From an uncultured Eubacteriales bacterium (GTDB lineage Bacteria; Bacillota; Clostridia; TANB77; CAG-508), in the NCBI GenBank assembly GCA_949288095.1, contig CASEIX010000016.1, forward strand, positions 1 to 40,758: a DNA stretch of 40,758 nucleotides, written 5' to 3'. The number at the start of each line of letters is the position of its first letter. Position 1 is the first letter of the stretch. Both the position numbers and the translations under genes were made by a program. The notes beneath the pieces are model-generated. The model worked only from the letters and a program-made list of their open reading frames with translations. It did not search any database and was not told where the DNA came from. Positions 33,092-40,758 of this stretch are shown here, piece by piece.

Positions 33092-33289
33092 TGTTTATAT
33101 ATTTAAAATTATTTATCTTATATGCATAATTTGAAGAATTTATGAGGAGTTTATGAAAATCTTAAAAATTTTATCAAATACTTTCCTTTTTTTATAAAAT
33201 ATAATATAATGTAGATATCGATTTTCTGTAACTTAAATAAGTATTGAAAATAAAATAATACAAAGTGAATTTGGCAAGGAGGTAAACAT

Positions 33290-35944
33290 ATGCCAAGTAG
33301 TAATAGAAGAAGTAGTGATGAAGATAGAACAAGAAAATATAATATGAAAAATGCAAAAAGAAAAAGAAGGCCAAGTACAACCAACAAAAGAGATACGAGA
33401 ACGACGAAAAGAGTACCAACACAAAATGCCAATAGAAAAGGTAAAGGAAAGAAAACAAAAAATAAAGAAGGAAAATTTTCAGCAAGACACCCAAAATTAA
33501 TGATGGCAATTAGAATTTTTATATTGATATTCTTATTATTATGTGTCATTGGAGCAGGTGTTGTAGCTGGTGTATTTTTTGGACTGTTTGGTGATGATTT
33601 TGAAATTACTAAGGAAGAATTAACCATTGGTGCGGCTAACTCGGTTATTGTAGACCAAAACGGTGCTGTAATCGCAGAATTAAGTGGTGATGAAAAAAGA
33701 AAAATTATAACACTTGAAGATATGGCAGAATATTTGCCAAAGGCTTATGTAGCAATGGAAGATGAAAGATTTTATCAACATAATGGTGTAGATATAAAAA
33801 GAACAGCAGGAGCTATTTTAAATACTTTACTAGGAGATAGTTCTTATGGTGGAAGTACAATTACACAACAGTTAGTAAAAAATATTACACAGGATGATGA
33901 AAGATCTGGTATAGCAGGTATCATGAGAAAAGTAAGAGAATGGGCAAAAGCATATCAGGTAGAAAGAATGATATCAAAAGACCAAATTTTAGAATTGTAT
34001 TTAAATATATTATATGTTGGTGGAGAAGGAAATTTACATGGTGTTGAATTAGGCGCAGAATATTATTTTAATAAAAGTGCAAAGGATTTAACTTTGGCAG
34101 AATGTGCATATATGGCAGGAATTAATAGTTCACCAAGTAGATATAATCCATTTGATGAAACAAAGGATAATACAGAATTAATAAAAAATCAAACAAAAGT
34201 AGCTTTAAATAAAATGAATGAATTAGGATATATTAATAATCAAGAAGAATATGATGCAGCAATTGCAGAAGTAGATGCAGGATTAAACTTCCAAAAAGGT
34301 GCAATTGCAACCACATCTTCATATTCATATCATACAGAAGCTGTATTAGATCAAGTCATTGATCAAGTTATGGAAGAAAAAGGATGGTCTCAACAGTTAG
34401 CAGAAAACTATGTATATAGCAGTGGACTTACAATTTATTCAACAGTAGATACGAATATTCAAACACAAATGGAAGAAGAATTTGCGGAAGATAGATATGT
34501 GGTTGCAGGAAGAGCTACTAATAAGGAAACAGGAGAAAAATTAAATGATCATTCTCAAGCAGCAATGGTAGTGATTGATTATAAAACGGGAAATGTAGTA
34601 GGAACCGTTGGAGGATTAGGAGAAAAAACAGACAGTAGAGGATTAAATAGAGCAACCCAAAGTGTTAGACAAACAGGATCTTCTATCAAACCAATAGCTG
34701 TTATTGCACCAGGATTACAAGAAAAAGTGATAACAGCAGCAACAGCATATATGGATCAAGAAACAGATTTTGGAGGAAAATATATTCCAAAAAATCAAAA
34801 TGGAAAATATAGTAATGAGTCAGTAAATATTAGATATTTTATTGCTAAATCTTTAAATGTGCCAGCAGTAAAAATTATGAGAGAATTATCACCAAGTAAA
34901 TCAATAGAATATCTAAATAAAATGGGACTTAGTCATATTAATGCAGATGAAGATGCGGATTTATCTTTAGCATTAGGAGGAACAACAAATGGTGCTACAC
35001 CATTGGAAATGGCAGGAGCTTATGCATCTATTGCAAATGATGGTGTATATATTACGCCAACATTCTATACAAAAGTAGTTGATTCTAGTGGAAATACAGT
35101 ATTAACACCAAAGCAAGAACAAACTAGAGTGATATCAGAACAAAATGCCTATATTGTTAAGTCTATTTTACAAGAAACCGTCAAATCTTCTGTTGGTACA
35201 GCAACTTATTGTGCAATTAGTGGAATGGATGTAGCAGCAAAAACAGGAACAACAGATGATGATTATGATAGATGGCTTTGTGGATTTACACCATATTATG
35301 CAGCAGCATGTTGGTATGGATATGACCAACCAGAAACAGTTGTGTATTCAGGAAATAACCCCGCAGGTGTTATTTGGGATAGTGTAATGACAGCAATTCA
35401 TAAAGACTTGGAAAATGCAACATTTACAAGACCAAGTGGAATTGTGGAAGAAACTGTGTGTAGAACAACAGGTTGTCTAGCAACAACAGGATGTACCAAT
35501 ACATATACAGAAATCTTTACACAAGACAATTTACCAGAACAATGTGAAGGACATGGAAGTCAAACAATTTGTTCTGAATCAGGTTTAGTAGCAACAGAAT
35601 ATTGTTCACAATACTGTGAAGTTAGACAAAATTATTATGGTGCAGTTTTACCAAAAGAACAATTGGGATTATGGACACCTTTAAATGGAACAAGTTCTTC
35701 AGGAACTCGAGTAAATGGAGTATGTACATTGCATACAGAACCAAAAGAAGAAGAACCTCCTAGAAATATAACACCATCTACAAACACAACAAATACAACA
35801 AATTCAACAGGTGATGGAAATACATCAAGTGGAGCAGGAAACACAATCGACCCACCAAGCGGAGGAGGAGACCCTCCAAGTGATGGTGGTGATACAGGAG
35901 AAAGTGGAAATACAACACCACCTGCAGAAAATGTAGTTCAGTAA
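33290..35944 (+). CDS. Class A penicillin-binding protein (PBP1A type)
   Basis: 884 aa. The basic cytoplasmic N-terminus is followed by a transmembrane helix (IFILIFLLLCVIGAGVVAGV, about residues 70-92). The GT51 glycosyltransferase (about 115-300) has AMEDERFYQHNGVD (catalytic Glu), GGSTITQQLVKN and RMISKDQILELYLN. The transpeptidase (about 385-680) has TGSSIKP (nucleophile Ser near 463), KSLN (SxN motif) and AAKTGTTDDD (KTG). After it comes a Cys-rich segment (eight or more Cys between about 723 and 782) and a long Pro/Gly/Ser/Thr tail that may lie in the cell wall. It polymerises and cross-links peptidoglycan. Strong RBS AAGGAGG. The Cys-rich extension could form disulfides; its role is unknown. 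Confidence 0.93.
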   Translation: MPSSNRRSSDEDRTRKYNMKNAKRKRRPSTTNKRDTRTTKRVPTQNANRKGKGKKTKNKEGKFSARHPKLMMAIRIFILIFLLLCVIGAGVVAGVFFGLFGDDFEITKEELTIGAANSVIVDQNGAVIAELSGDEKRKIITLEDMAEYLPKAYVAMEDERFYQHNGVDIKRTAGAILNTLLGDSSYGGSTITQQLVKNITQDDERSGIAGIMRKVREWAKAYQVERMISKDQILELYLNILYVGGEGNLHGVELGAEYYFNKSAKDLTLAECAYMAGINSSPSRYNPFDETKDNTELIKNQTKVALNKMNELGYINNQEEYDAAIAEVDAGLNFQKGAIATTSSYSYHTEAVLDQVIDQVMEEKGWSQQLAENYVYSSGLTIYSTVDTNIQTQMEEEFAEDRYVVAGRATNKETGEKLNDHSQAAMVVIDYKTGNVVGTVGGLGEKTDSRGLNRATQSVRQTGSSIKPIAVIAPGLQEKVITAATAYMDQETDFGGKYIPKNQNGKYSNESVNIRYFIAKSLNVPAVKIMRELSPSKSIEYLNKMGLSHINADEDADLSLALGGTTNGATPLEMAGAYASIANDGVYITPTFYTKVVDSSGNTVLTPKQEQTRVISEQNAYIVKSILQETVKSSVGTATYCAISGMDVAAKTGTTDDDYDRWLCGFTPYYAAACWYGYDQPETVVYSGNNPAGVIWDSVMTAIHKDLENATFTRPSGIVEETVCRTTGCLATTGCTNTYTEIFTQDNLPEQCEGHGSQTICSESGLVATEYCSQYCEVRQNYYGAVLPKEQLGLWTPLNGTSSSGTRVNGVCTLHTEPKEEEPPRNITPSTNTTNTTNSTGDGNTSSGAGNTIDPPSGGGDPPSDGGDTGESGNTTPPAENVVQ

Positions 35945-35964
35945 TAAGAAACACAAAGATAACA

Positions 35965-35997
35965 TTGAGATGTGAATTTTTTCACATCTCAATTTAA
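35965..35997 (+). terminator. Terminator after PBP1A
   Basis: TTGAGATGTGAA-tttt-TTCACATCTCAA followed by TTT; perfect 12-bp stem. Confidence 0.85.
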
Positions 35998-36064
35998 AAC
36001 AAAATGCGCAACGATAAAATGTACTTAAATAATACATATTCTACAAGAAAGGGATGATGAAATC

Positions 36065-37459
36065 GTGGATATATATCTATACAACACATTAACAAAAGAA
36101 AAAAATCTATTTAAACCAATCAATGAAAAGGAAGTAAGAATATATTCATGTGGACCAACTGTATACAAAGATGCAACAATTGGAAATATGAGAACAAATA
36201 TATTTCAAGATGTTTTAAGAAGAATGTTAAAATATAATGGATATAAAGTTAAACATGTTATGAATATAACAGATGTAGGACATTTAGTTTCTGATGGAGA
36301 TGAAGGAGAAGACAAGATGATTAAATCAGCTAGAGAAGAACATAAAACACCATTAGAAATAGCAGAACATTATACCAAGTTATTTTTTGATGACTTAAAA
36401 GATTTAAATATTGAAATACCTGAAATTATTTGTAAAGCAACAGACTATATTCCAGAAATGTTAGAATATGTAGAAGAACTTGTAGAAAAAGGATATGCAT
36501 ATGAAACATCAACAGCTATCTATTTTGATGTTTCTAAATTAGATAAATACCCAGTTTTATCAAATGTAAATGTAGAAGAACAAAAAGCAGGAGCAAGAGT
36601 AGATGTAGATCCAGAAAAGAAAAATCCATATGATTTTGCCTTATGGATAAAAGCACCAGAAAATCATTTAATGAAATGGGATAGCCCATGGGGACCAAGT
36701 TATCCAGGGTGGCATATCGAATGTTCTGCCATGTCAAGAAAACATTTAGGAGAACAATTTGATATTCATACAGGAGGAATTGATTTAATTCCAACACACC
36801 ATGAAAATGAGATTGCACAAAGCAAAGGTGTATGTGGAAAAATACCTGCTAACTATTGGATACATGGAGAATATCTATTAATCAATGGTGGTAAAATGTC
36901 AAAAAGTTTAGGAAATGTTTACTTATTAAAAGATATTAAAGAAAAAGGATATGACCCATTGGTATATAAGTTATTATGTTATACCTCTAGTTATAGAAAC
37001 AAATTAAACTTTACATGGGAAGGAATAGAAGCATCTTCAAAATCATTAGAAAGATTAAGAAATGGTTATCAAGCAAATAAAAATGGAACAAATACTTTAG
37101 ATGAAGAAGATAGAAAAGAATTAGATAGGTTAGAAAATGAATTCCATAAAGCCATTAATGATGATATGAATATGCCTTTGGCTATGAGTTTTGTATGGGA
37201 AGTGATCAAATATCCTAAAAAATCACCGGAGATTGCAGAATTATTACTAAAATTTGATACCGTATTAGGAATTCAAATAGATAAAGAGGAAAATAGAGAG
37301 ATAGAAATTCCAGAAGAAGTGTTAAAACTTGTAGAAGAAAGAAAACAAGCAAGGCAAGAAAAAAATTGGACAGAGTCAGATAGATTAAGAGATCTAATCA
37401 AAGAAAAAGGATATGAAGTAAAAGACACAAAAGAGGGAATGGAGATTCGTGAACTTTAG
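36065..37459 (+). CDS. cysS: Cysteinyl-tRNA synthetase
   Basis: 464 aa, class I synthetase. The SCGPTVYKDATIGNMR segment holds the first zinc Cys and the HIGH-equivalent, here TIGN. PGWHIECSAMS, HTGGIDLIPTHHENE supply further zinc ligands and KMSKSLGN is the second signature. C-terminal DALR-like anticodon region (about 340-464). The Thr in place of the first His of HIGH is unusual against the commoner HIGN and worth noting. GTG start 36065 behind AAGGGATGATG gives a protein beginning DIYLYNTLTKEKNLF as in the family. Confidence 0.95.
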   Translation: MDIYLYNTLTKEKNLFKPINEKEVRIYSCGPTVYKDATIGNMRTNIFQDVLRRMLKYNGYKVKHVMNITDVGHLVSDGDEGEDKMIKSAREEHKTPLEIAEHYTKLFFDDLKDLNIEIPEIICKATDYIPEMLEYVEELVEKGYAYETSTAIYFDVSKLDKYPVLSNVNVEEQKAGARVDVDPEKKNPYDFALWIKAPENHLMKWDSPWGPSYPGWHIECSAMSRKHLGEQFDIHTGGIDLIPTHHENEIAQSKGVCGKIPANYWIHGEYLLINGGKMSKSLGNVYLLKDIKEKGYDPLVYKLLCYTSSYRNKLNFTWEGIEASSKSLERLRNGYQANKNGTNTLDEEDRKELDRLENEFHKAINDDMNMPLAMSFVWEVIKYPKKSPEIAELLLKFDTVLGIQIDKEENREIEIPEEVLKLVEERKQARQEKNWTESDRLRDLIKEKGYEVKDTKEGMEIREL

Positions 37460-37487
37460 GGATATCTTCCTTAAAGTTCAATTTTTT
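37451..37487 (+). terminator. Terminator overlapping the end of cysS
   Basis: GAACTTTAGG pairs with CCTTAAAGTTC (one bulge), followed by AATTTTTTAT. The left arm includes the last codons and the stop of cysS. Confidence 0.75.
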
Positions 37488-37499
37488 ATATATTTAAGC

Positions 37500-37528
37500 T
37501 TGTACTTTTTGCTAACTAGTAATATAAT
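37500..37528 (+). promoter_or_regulatory. Promoter of galE
   Basis: TTGTAC at 37500-37505, 17-bp spacer, TATAAT at 37523-37528. Confidence 0.7.
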
Positions 37529-37564
37529 ATAAAGGTAAAGAATATAAAAGAAAGGAATGATTTT

Positions 37565-38569
37565 ATGGCAATATTATTACCAGGAGGCGCTGGATTTATT
37601 GGAAGTCATACAGCAGTAGAATTATTAAATGCAGGAAAAGAAATTGTTATCATAGATGATTTTTCTAATAGCAAACCAAGTGTATTAGATGCAATTAAAA
37701 AAATAACAGGAAAAGATTTTAAATTTTATGAAATGAATTATATGGATAGAGAAAAACTAGAAAAAGTTTTTGAAGAAAATGACATAGAAGCAGTTGTCAA
37801 TTTTGCAGGATTTAAAGCAGTAGGAGAATCTGTTCAAAAACCAATTGAATATTATACAAATAATATTTCAGGAGCATTAGTGGTATTAGATACGATGAGA
37901 AAATATAATTGTAAAACATTTATCTTCAGCTCATCAGCAACTGTATATGGAGATCCAGAAATCATTCCAATAACAGAAGAATGTAAAACTGGAGGAACGA
38001 CAAATCCATATGGTACAAGTAAATTATTTATTGAACAAATTTTAAAAGATACTTATCATTCAGACAATACATGGAATATATGTATATTAAGATATTTCAA
38101 TCCAGTAGGAGCACATGAAAGTGGATTAATTGGAGAAGAACCACAAGGAATTCCAAATAACTTAATGCCATATATTGTACGTGTTGCAGCAGGAACCTTA
38201 CCAGAATTATCTGTATTTGGAAATGATTATGATACACCAGATGGAACAGGTGTTAGAGATTATATTCATGTTGTTGATTTAGCAAAAGGACATGTAAAAG
38301 CATTAGAAAAAATTGAGAAAGAAAAACAAGGATTATATATCTATAATTTAGGAACAGGAAAAGGATATAGTGTATTAGATATGGTAAAAGCATTTGAAAA
38401 AGCAACAGGTCAAAAAGTACCATATAAAATTACAGCAAGAAGAGAAGGAGATATTGCAACTTGTTATGCAGACCCTCAAAAAGCCAAAGAAGAATTAGGA
38501 TGGATCACAGAAAAAACACTAGAAGATATGTGTTTAGATTCATGGAGATATATTCAAACGGAACGTTAG
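37565..38569 (+). CDS. galE: UDP-glucose 4-epimerase
   Basis: 334 aa extended SDR. NAD-binding [15 protein letters not shown] at the N-terminus; [11 protein letters not shown] and [14 protein letters not shown] give the catalytic Ser/Thr and the YxxxK pair; [20 protein letters not shown] and [20 protein letters not shown] are GalE signatures. Interconverts UDP-glucose and UDP-galactose (or the GlcNAc forms) for galactose use or envelope glycans. RBS AAAGGAATG. Its own promoter. The final codons and stop run into a palindromic repeat cluster. Confidence 0.94.
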   Translation: MAILLPGGAGFIGSHTAVELLNAGKEIVIIDDFSNSKPSVLDAIKKITGKDFKFYEMNYMDREKLEKVFEENDIEAVVNFAGFKAVGESVQKPIEYYTNNISGALVVLDTMRKYNCKTFIFSSSATVYGDPEIIPITEECKTGGTTNPYGTSKLFIEQILKDTYHSDNTWNICILRYFNPVGAHESGLIGEEPQGIPNNLMPYIVRVAAGTLPELSVFGNDYDTPDGTGVRDYIHVVDLAKGHVKALEKIEKEKQGLYIYNLGTGKGYSVLDMVKAFEKATGQKVPYKITARREGDIATCYADPQKAKEELGWITEKTLEDMCLDSWRYIQTER

Positions 38570-38667
38570 GGACGTGTCAAATCGTTCCAAAATGGAACGA
38601 AAGGGACAGACCTTAGCCTTTTTAGTTTAATACAAAATGTCCAAAAAGAAACGTCCCCAATTGTCCC
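38560..38667. repeat. Nested palindromic element between galE and crp-like gene
   Basis: GGAACGNNAGGGAC occurs twice directly (38560-38573, 38594-38607). TCGTTCC-aaaat-GGAACGA forms a hairpin at 38582-38600. GGGACGTGTC (38569-38578) is inverted against GAAACGTCCC (38648-38657) with one mismatch, and GGGACA against TGTCCC. It spans the convergent gap and both gene ends. It looks like a REP/MITE-type element and may also act as a bidirectional terminator. Confidence 0.5.
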
Positions 38668-39299
38668 TATTTATAAAGTAAAGTAATTCGATTTCCGATT
38701 TTTTCAATAAATCCATCTTCTTTTAATAGTTTTAGTTCTCTCATCATAGCACTTCTATCAACACTTAAGTAATCTGCTAAATCAGTTAAAGAAAAAGGAA
38801 GTTCAAAAGAAGTGCTTAGTTTTCTAGTAGAGAGTAAAGAAAAATAGCCAAGTAATTTATCTCTAGTAGATCTTTTAGTTAACAATTCAATTCGCATATT
38901 TAAGTCTGTTACTTTATTTAAAATCAGTTGTGGTAAATTTTCAGTTAAGGTTTGATGAAATTTACAATTGTTTCTACATTTATGGAAAAGATCATCATAA
39001 ATATAGAAAAGAACTGTACAATTTGATTTTGCTTCAACTAATAATTCATTATTAGTTGTAATGGTATAAAAAACTTCACCAAAAAGAGCATTTTTTGAAA
39101 AATGTTCTACAATTGTTCGATTACCATTTAAATCATAACGTACTAAATCGGCATTTCCATCTAATAATATACATAATTGATTTCGATTTTTTATATAAGT
39201 TGTAACAACTTCATTTTTGTTAAAAACTTTTTTTTGCTTTTTTTGACAAGAATTTGAAAAGTCAAAAATGAAGTTTTCTATGTCAAACTTGGTGTTCAC
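38667..39299 (-). CDS. Crp/Fnr-family transcriptional regulator
   Basis: 210 aa. The N-terminal cyclic-nucleotide-binding-like beta roll covers about 20-130 (QLCILLDGNADLVRYDLNGN, HFSKNALFGEVFYT). A dimerisation helix and a winged helix-turn-helix follow (about 165-208, LTDLADYLSVDRSAMMRELK, LLKEDGFIE). Cys residues near 97-116 (NCTVLFY, KCRNNCKFH) could hold a cofactor but there is no classic N-terminal Fe-S cluster motif. RBS AAAGGAGG. It is divergent from nrdD; the perfect GTTGC-N4-GCAAC palindrome lies over its own -35 box and again before nrdD, so it probably regulates both. Effector unknown. Confidence 0.87.
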   Translation of the reverse strand: MNTKFDIENFIFDFSNSCQKKQKKVFNKNEVVTTYIKNRNQLCILLDGNADLVRYDLNGNRTIVEHFSKNALFGEVFYTITTNNELLVEAKSNCTVLFYIYDDLFHKCRNNCKFHQTLTENLPQLILNKVTDLNMRIELLTKRSTRDKLLGYFSLLSTRKLSTSFELPFSLTDLADYLSVDRSAMMRELKLLKEDGFIEKIGNRITLLYK

Positions 39300-39328
39300 G
39301 TTTTTTCCTCCTTTAAAATTACATAAGT

Positions 39329-39357
39329 ATTATACATTAAAAGAGTTGCAAAAGCAA
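39329..39357 (-). promoter_or_regulatory. Promoter of the crp-like gene with overlapping operator
   Basis: On the minus strand TTGCTT (39357-39352), 17-bp spacer, TATAAT (39334-39329). The -35 box lies within the palindrome GTTGC-AAAA-GCAAC at 39345-39358, an arrangement suited to autorepression. Confidence 0.7.
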
Positions 39358-39375
39358 CAAAAAGCTAAAAATATA

Positions 39376-39405
39376 TTTGTAATGTTTTTGTAATATATTT
39401 GTAAT
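39376..39405. repeat. Three TTTGTAAT repeats at exact 11-bp spacing
   Basis: TTTGTAAT at 39376-39383, 39387-39394 and 39398-39405, one per helical turn, in the middle of the divergent crp-like/nrdD region. Possible protein-binding array. Confidence 0.6.
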
Positions 39406-39467
39406 ATAAGAAAAAAGCTTAGAGGAGAAAGCGATTAAGAACTGAAAAAAGTTTTTTTTCATAATGT

Positions 39468-39508
39468 GTTGCTTTTGCAACGGAAAATAAAAATTGTAGA
39501 GGTATAAT
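39468..39508 (+). promoter_or_regulatory. nrdD promoter with Crp/Fnr-type operator
   Basis: TATAAT at 39503-39508 without a good -35 box. The palindrome GTTGC-TTTT-GCAAC at 39468-39481 is centred about 40 bp before the predicted start, where class II Crp/Fnr activators bind. The same palindrome lies at the crp-like promoter. Confidence 0.65.
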
Positions 39509-39540
39509 GTAACCATAGTAATCGAAGGAGGAAATGTAAA

Positions 39541-40758
39541 ATGAAAGTTATTAAAAGGGATGGAAGAGCTGTTGATTATGATAGAGCAAAGATTCAAACA
39601 GCAATTGAAAAAGCAAATCAGGAGGTAAAACCAAAAGAAAGAGCAAATAAAGAAGATATAAAAGGAATTATTGAATATATAGAAGAATTAAATAAAAAAA
39701 GAATGTTAGTTGAAGATATCCAAGATATCATCGAAGAAAAATTAATGGAAATTGAAAAATATGAATTAGCTAAAAAATATATTGTATATAGATATACAAG
39801 AGCTTTGGTTAGAAAACAAAATACAACTGATGAAACCATATTAGGATTAATCAGAAATGAAAATAAAGAACTAGCAGAAGAAAACTCAAATAAAAATACA
39901 TTACTTGCTTCAACACAAAGAGATTACATTGCAGGTGAAGTATCAAGAGACTTAACAAGAAGATTATTATTACCAGAAAAGATTGCAAAAGCAGATGCTG
40001 ACGGAGTTTTACATTTCCACGATGCGGATTACTTTGTACAACCAATTTTCAACTGTTGTTTAATTAATATATCAGATATGTTAGATAATGGAACTGTTAT
40101 GAACGGAAAAATGATAGAAAGTCCAAAGAGTTTCCAAGTAGCATGTACAGTAACTACACAAATTATTGCAGCTGTTGCAAGTAACCAATATGGTGGACAA
40201 TCAGTAGATTTAAAACATTTAGGAAAATATTTAAGAAAAAGCTATAATAAATTTAAATCAGAAATAGAAAAAAAATATAAAGGAAAATTATCTGATAAGA
40301 TCATAGAAGATTTAGTACAAGATAGATTAAAAGCTGAATTAAAAGCAGGCGTACAAACCATTCAATATCAAATTAATACTTTAATGACAACTAATGGACA
40401 ATCTCCATTTGTAACTTTATTCTTACATCTAGAAGAAGGAGATCCATACATTAAAGAAAATGCCATGATTATTGAAGAAGTATTAAGACAAAGATATCAA
40501 GGTATTAAAAATGAAGCAGGTATCTATGTTACACCAGCATTCCCAAAACTAGTATATGTATTAGATGAATGTAATTGCTTAAAAGGTGGAGAATATGATT
40601 ATTTAACAAAATTAGCTGTTAAATGTTCAGCAAAGAGAATGTATCCAGATTATATTTCAGCTAAGAAAATGAAAGAAAATTATGAAGGAAAGGTATTTAG
40701 CCCAATGGGATGCAGAAGCTTCTTATCACCTTGGAAAGATGAAAATGGAAACTATAAA
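39541..40758 (+). CDS. nrdD: Anaerobic ribonucleoside-triphosphate reductase (3' end outside window)
   Basis: 406 codons, open at the window end, of a protein usually near 700 aa. N-terminal ATP-cone (VIKRDGRAVDYDRAKIQTAI to about residue 95), then the reductase barrel: RDYIAGEVSRDLTRRLLLPE, GVLHFHDADYFVQPIFNCCL, TVTTQIIAAVASNQYGGQSV and TTNGQSPFVTLFLHLE. The C-terminal glycyl-radical motif lies beyond the window. Makes dNTPs from NTPs without oxygen and needs NrdG for activation. Strong RBS GAAGGAGG. Likely controlled by the divergent Crp/Fnr regulator. Marks the organism as anaerobic. Confidence 0.95.
   Translation, partial: MKVIKRDGRAVDYDRAKIQTAIEKANQEVKPKERANKEDIKGIIEYIEELNKKRMLVEDIQDIIEEKLMEIEKYELAKKYIVYRYTRALVRKQNTTDETILGLIRNENKELAEENSNKNTLLASTQRDYIAGEVSRDLTRRLLLPEKIAKADADGVLHFHDADYFVQPIFNCCLINISDMLDNGTVMNGKMIESPKSFQVACTVTTQIIAAVASNQYGGQSVDLKHLGKYLRKSYNKFKSEIEKKYKGKLSDKIIEDLVQDRLKAELKAGVQTIQYQINTLMTTNGQSPFVTLFLHLEEGDPYIKENAMIIEEVLRQRYQGIKNEAGIYVTPAFPKLVYVLDECNCLKGGEYDYLTKLAVKCSAKRMYPDYISAKKMKENYEGKVFSPMGCRSFLSPWKDENGNYK

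Noticed and set aside
33092..33289. Promoter for PBP1A
   Set aside because: TATAAT-like sequences are present near 33200 but no -35 box at a fitting distance; the region is too AT-rich to call.

Overview
The window is from a low-GC (about 30% by eye) Gram-positive anaerobe, most likely an uncultured gut-type member of the Clostridia (Bacillota). The evidence is the gene order (ireB-ruvX-DUF1292; rimP-nusA-ylxR-ylxQ-infB-rbfA-nrnA-truB), an anaerobic ribonucleotide reductase, a class A penicillin-binding protein, TTG/GTG starts behind strong Shine-Dalgarno sites, and TGA used as a normal stop (rimP and the second pilin-like gene end in TGA).

Layout. 1-4050: a diversity-generating retroelement (DGR). 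It has a pilin-like surface protein with a C-terminal C-type-lectin/FGE-like variable region (VR 1427-1557), a MutS-I-like accessory gene, a shortened avd, an N-terminally shortened reverse transcriptase, the template repeat (TR 3480-3610) and a small SSB-like OB-fold gene. TR and VR are both 131 bp and differ at 21 positions, every one an adenine in TR. 4098-4362: tRNA-Phe, tRNA-Asp and tRNA-Val. 4619-8766: a tiny Cys-rich protein, an acyl-CoA synthetase operon and a glucosaminidase. 8869-13027: a three-gene membrane/CpaE-like/degenerate-GGDEF operon. 13085-16122: ireB, ruvX, DUF1292, a membrane protein, rbgA and mrnC. 16123-24604: three more pilin-like surface proteins interleaved with rpsO, pnp and an mscS-like gene. 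24675-32210: the rimP-infB-truB translation and RNA operon. 32261-40758: an unknown gene, PBP1A, cysS, galE, a Crp/Fnr regulator, and divergent nrdD cut by the window end.

Main discovery. Each of the three pilin-like genes at 16489, 18028 and 23372 is preceded by a pair of short quasi-palindromic sites (consensus CTTAGAGT-N5-ACTCTAAG). The sites in each pair are separated by a nearly constant 168-169 bp. Within a pair the 5-bp centres are reverse complements of each other; between loci they differ (caaat/atttg, cttct/agaag, cgagt/actcg). Each enclosed segment carries one promoter with exact 17-bp spacing, 21-22 bp from one site. It faces the gene at the first locus (ON) and away from it at the other two (OFF). 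This is the expected architecture of independent invertible promoter switches with orthogonal crossover cores. A seventh such site lies at the left window edge, upstream of the DGR target. The organism therefore appears to combine promoter-inversion phase variation with DGR hypermutation on one family of surface proteins. No recombinase is encoded in the window, so it would act in trans.

Other points: a perfect GTTGC-N4-GCAAC palindrome occurs at both the crp-like and nrdD promoters; a one-base insertion disrupts ylxQ; the first switch-controlled pilin gene is frameshifted near its end; and a CpaE-like protein carries two AT-hooks and eight LPGF repeats.
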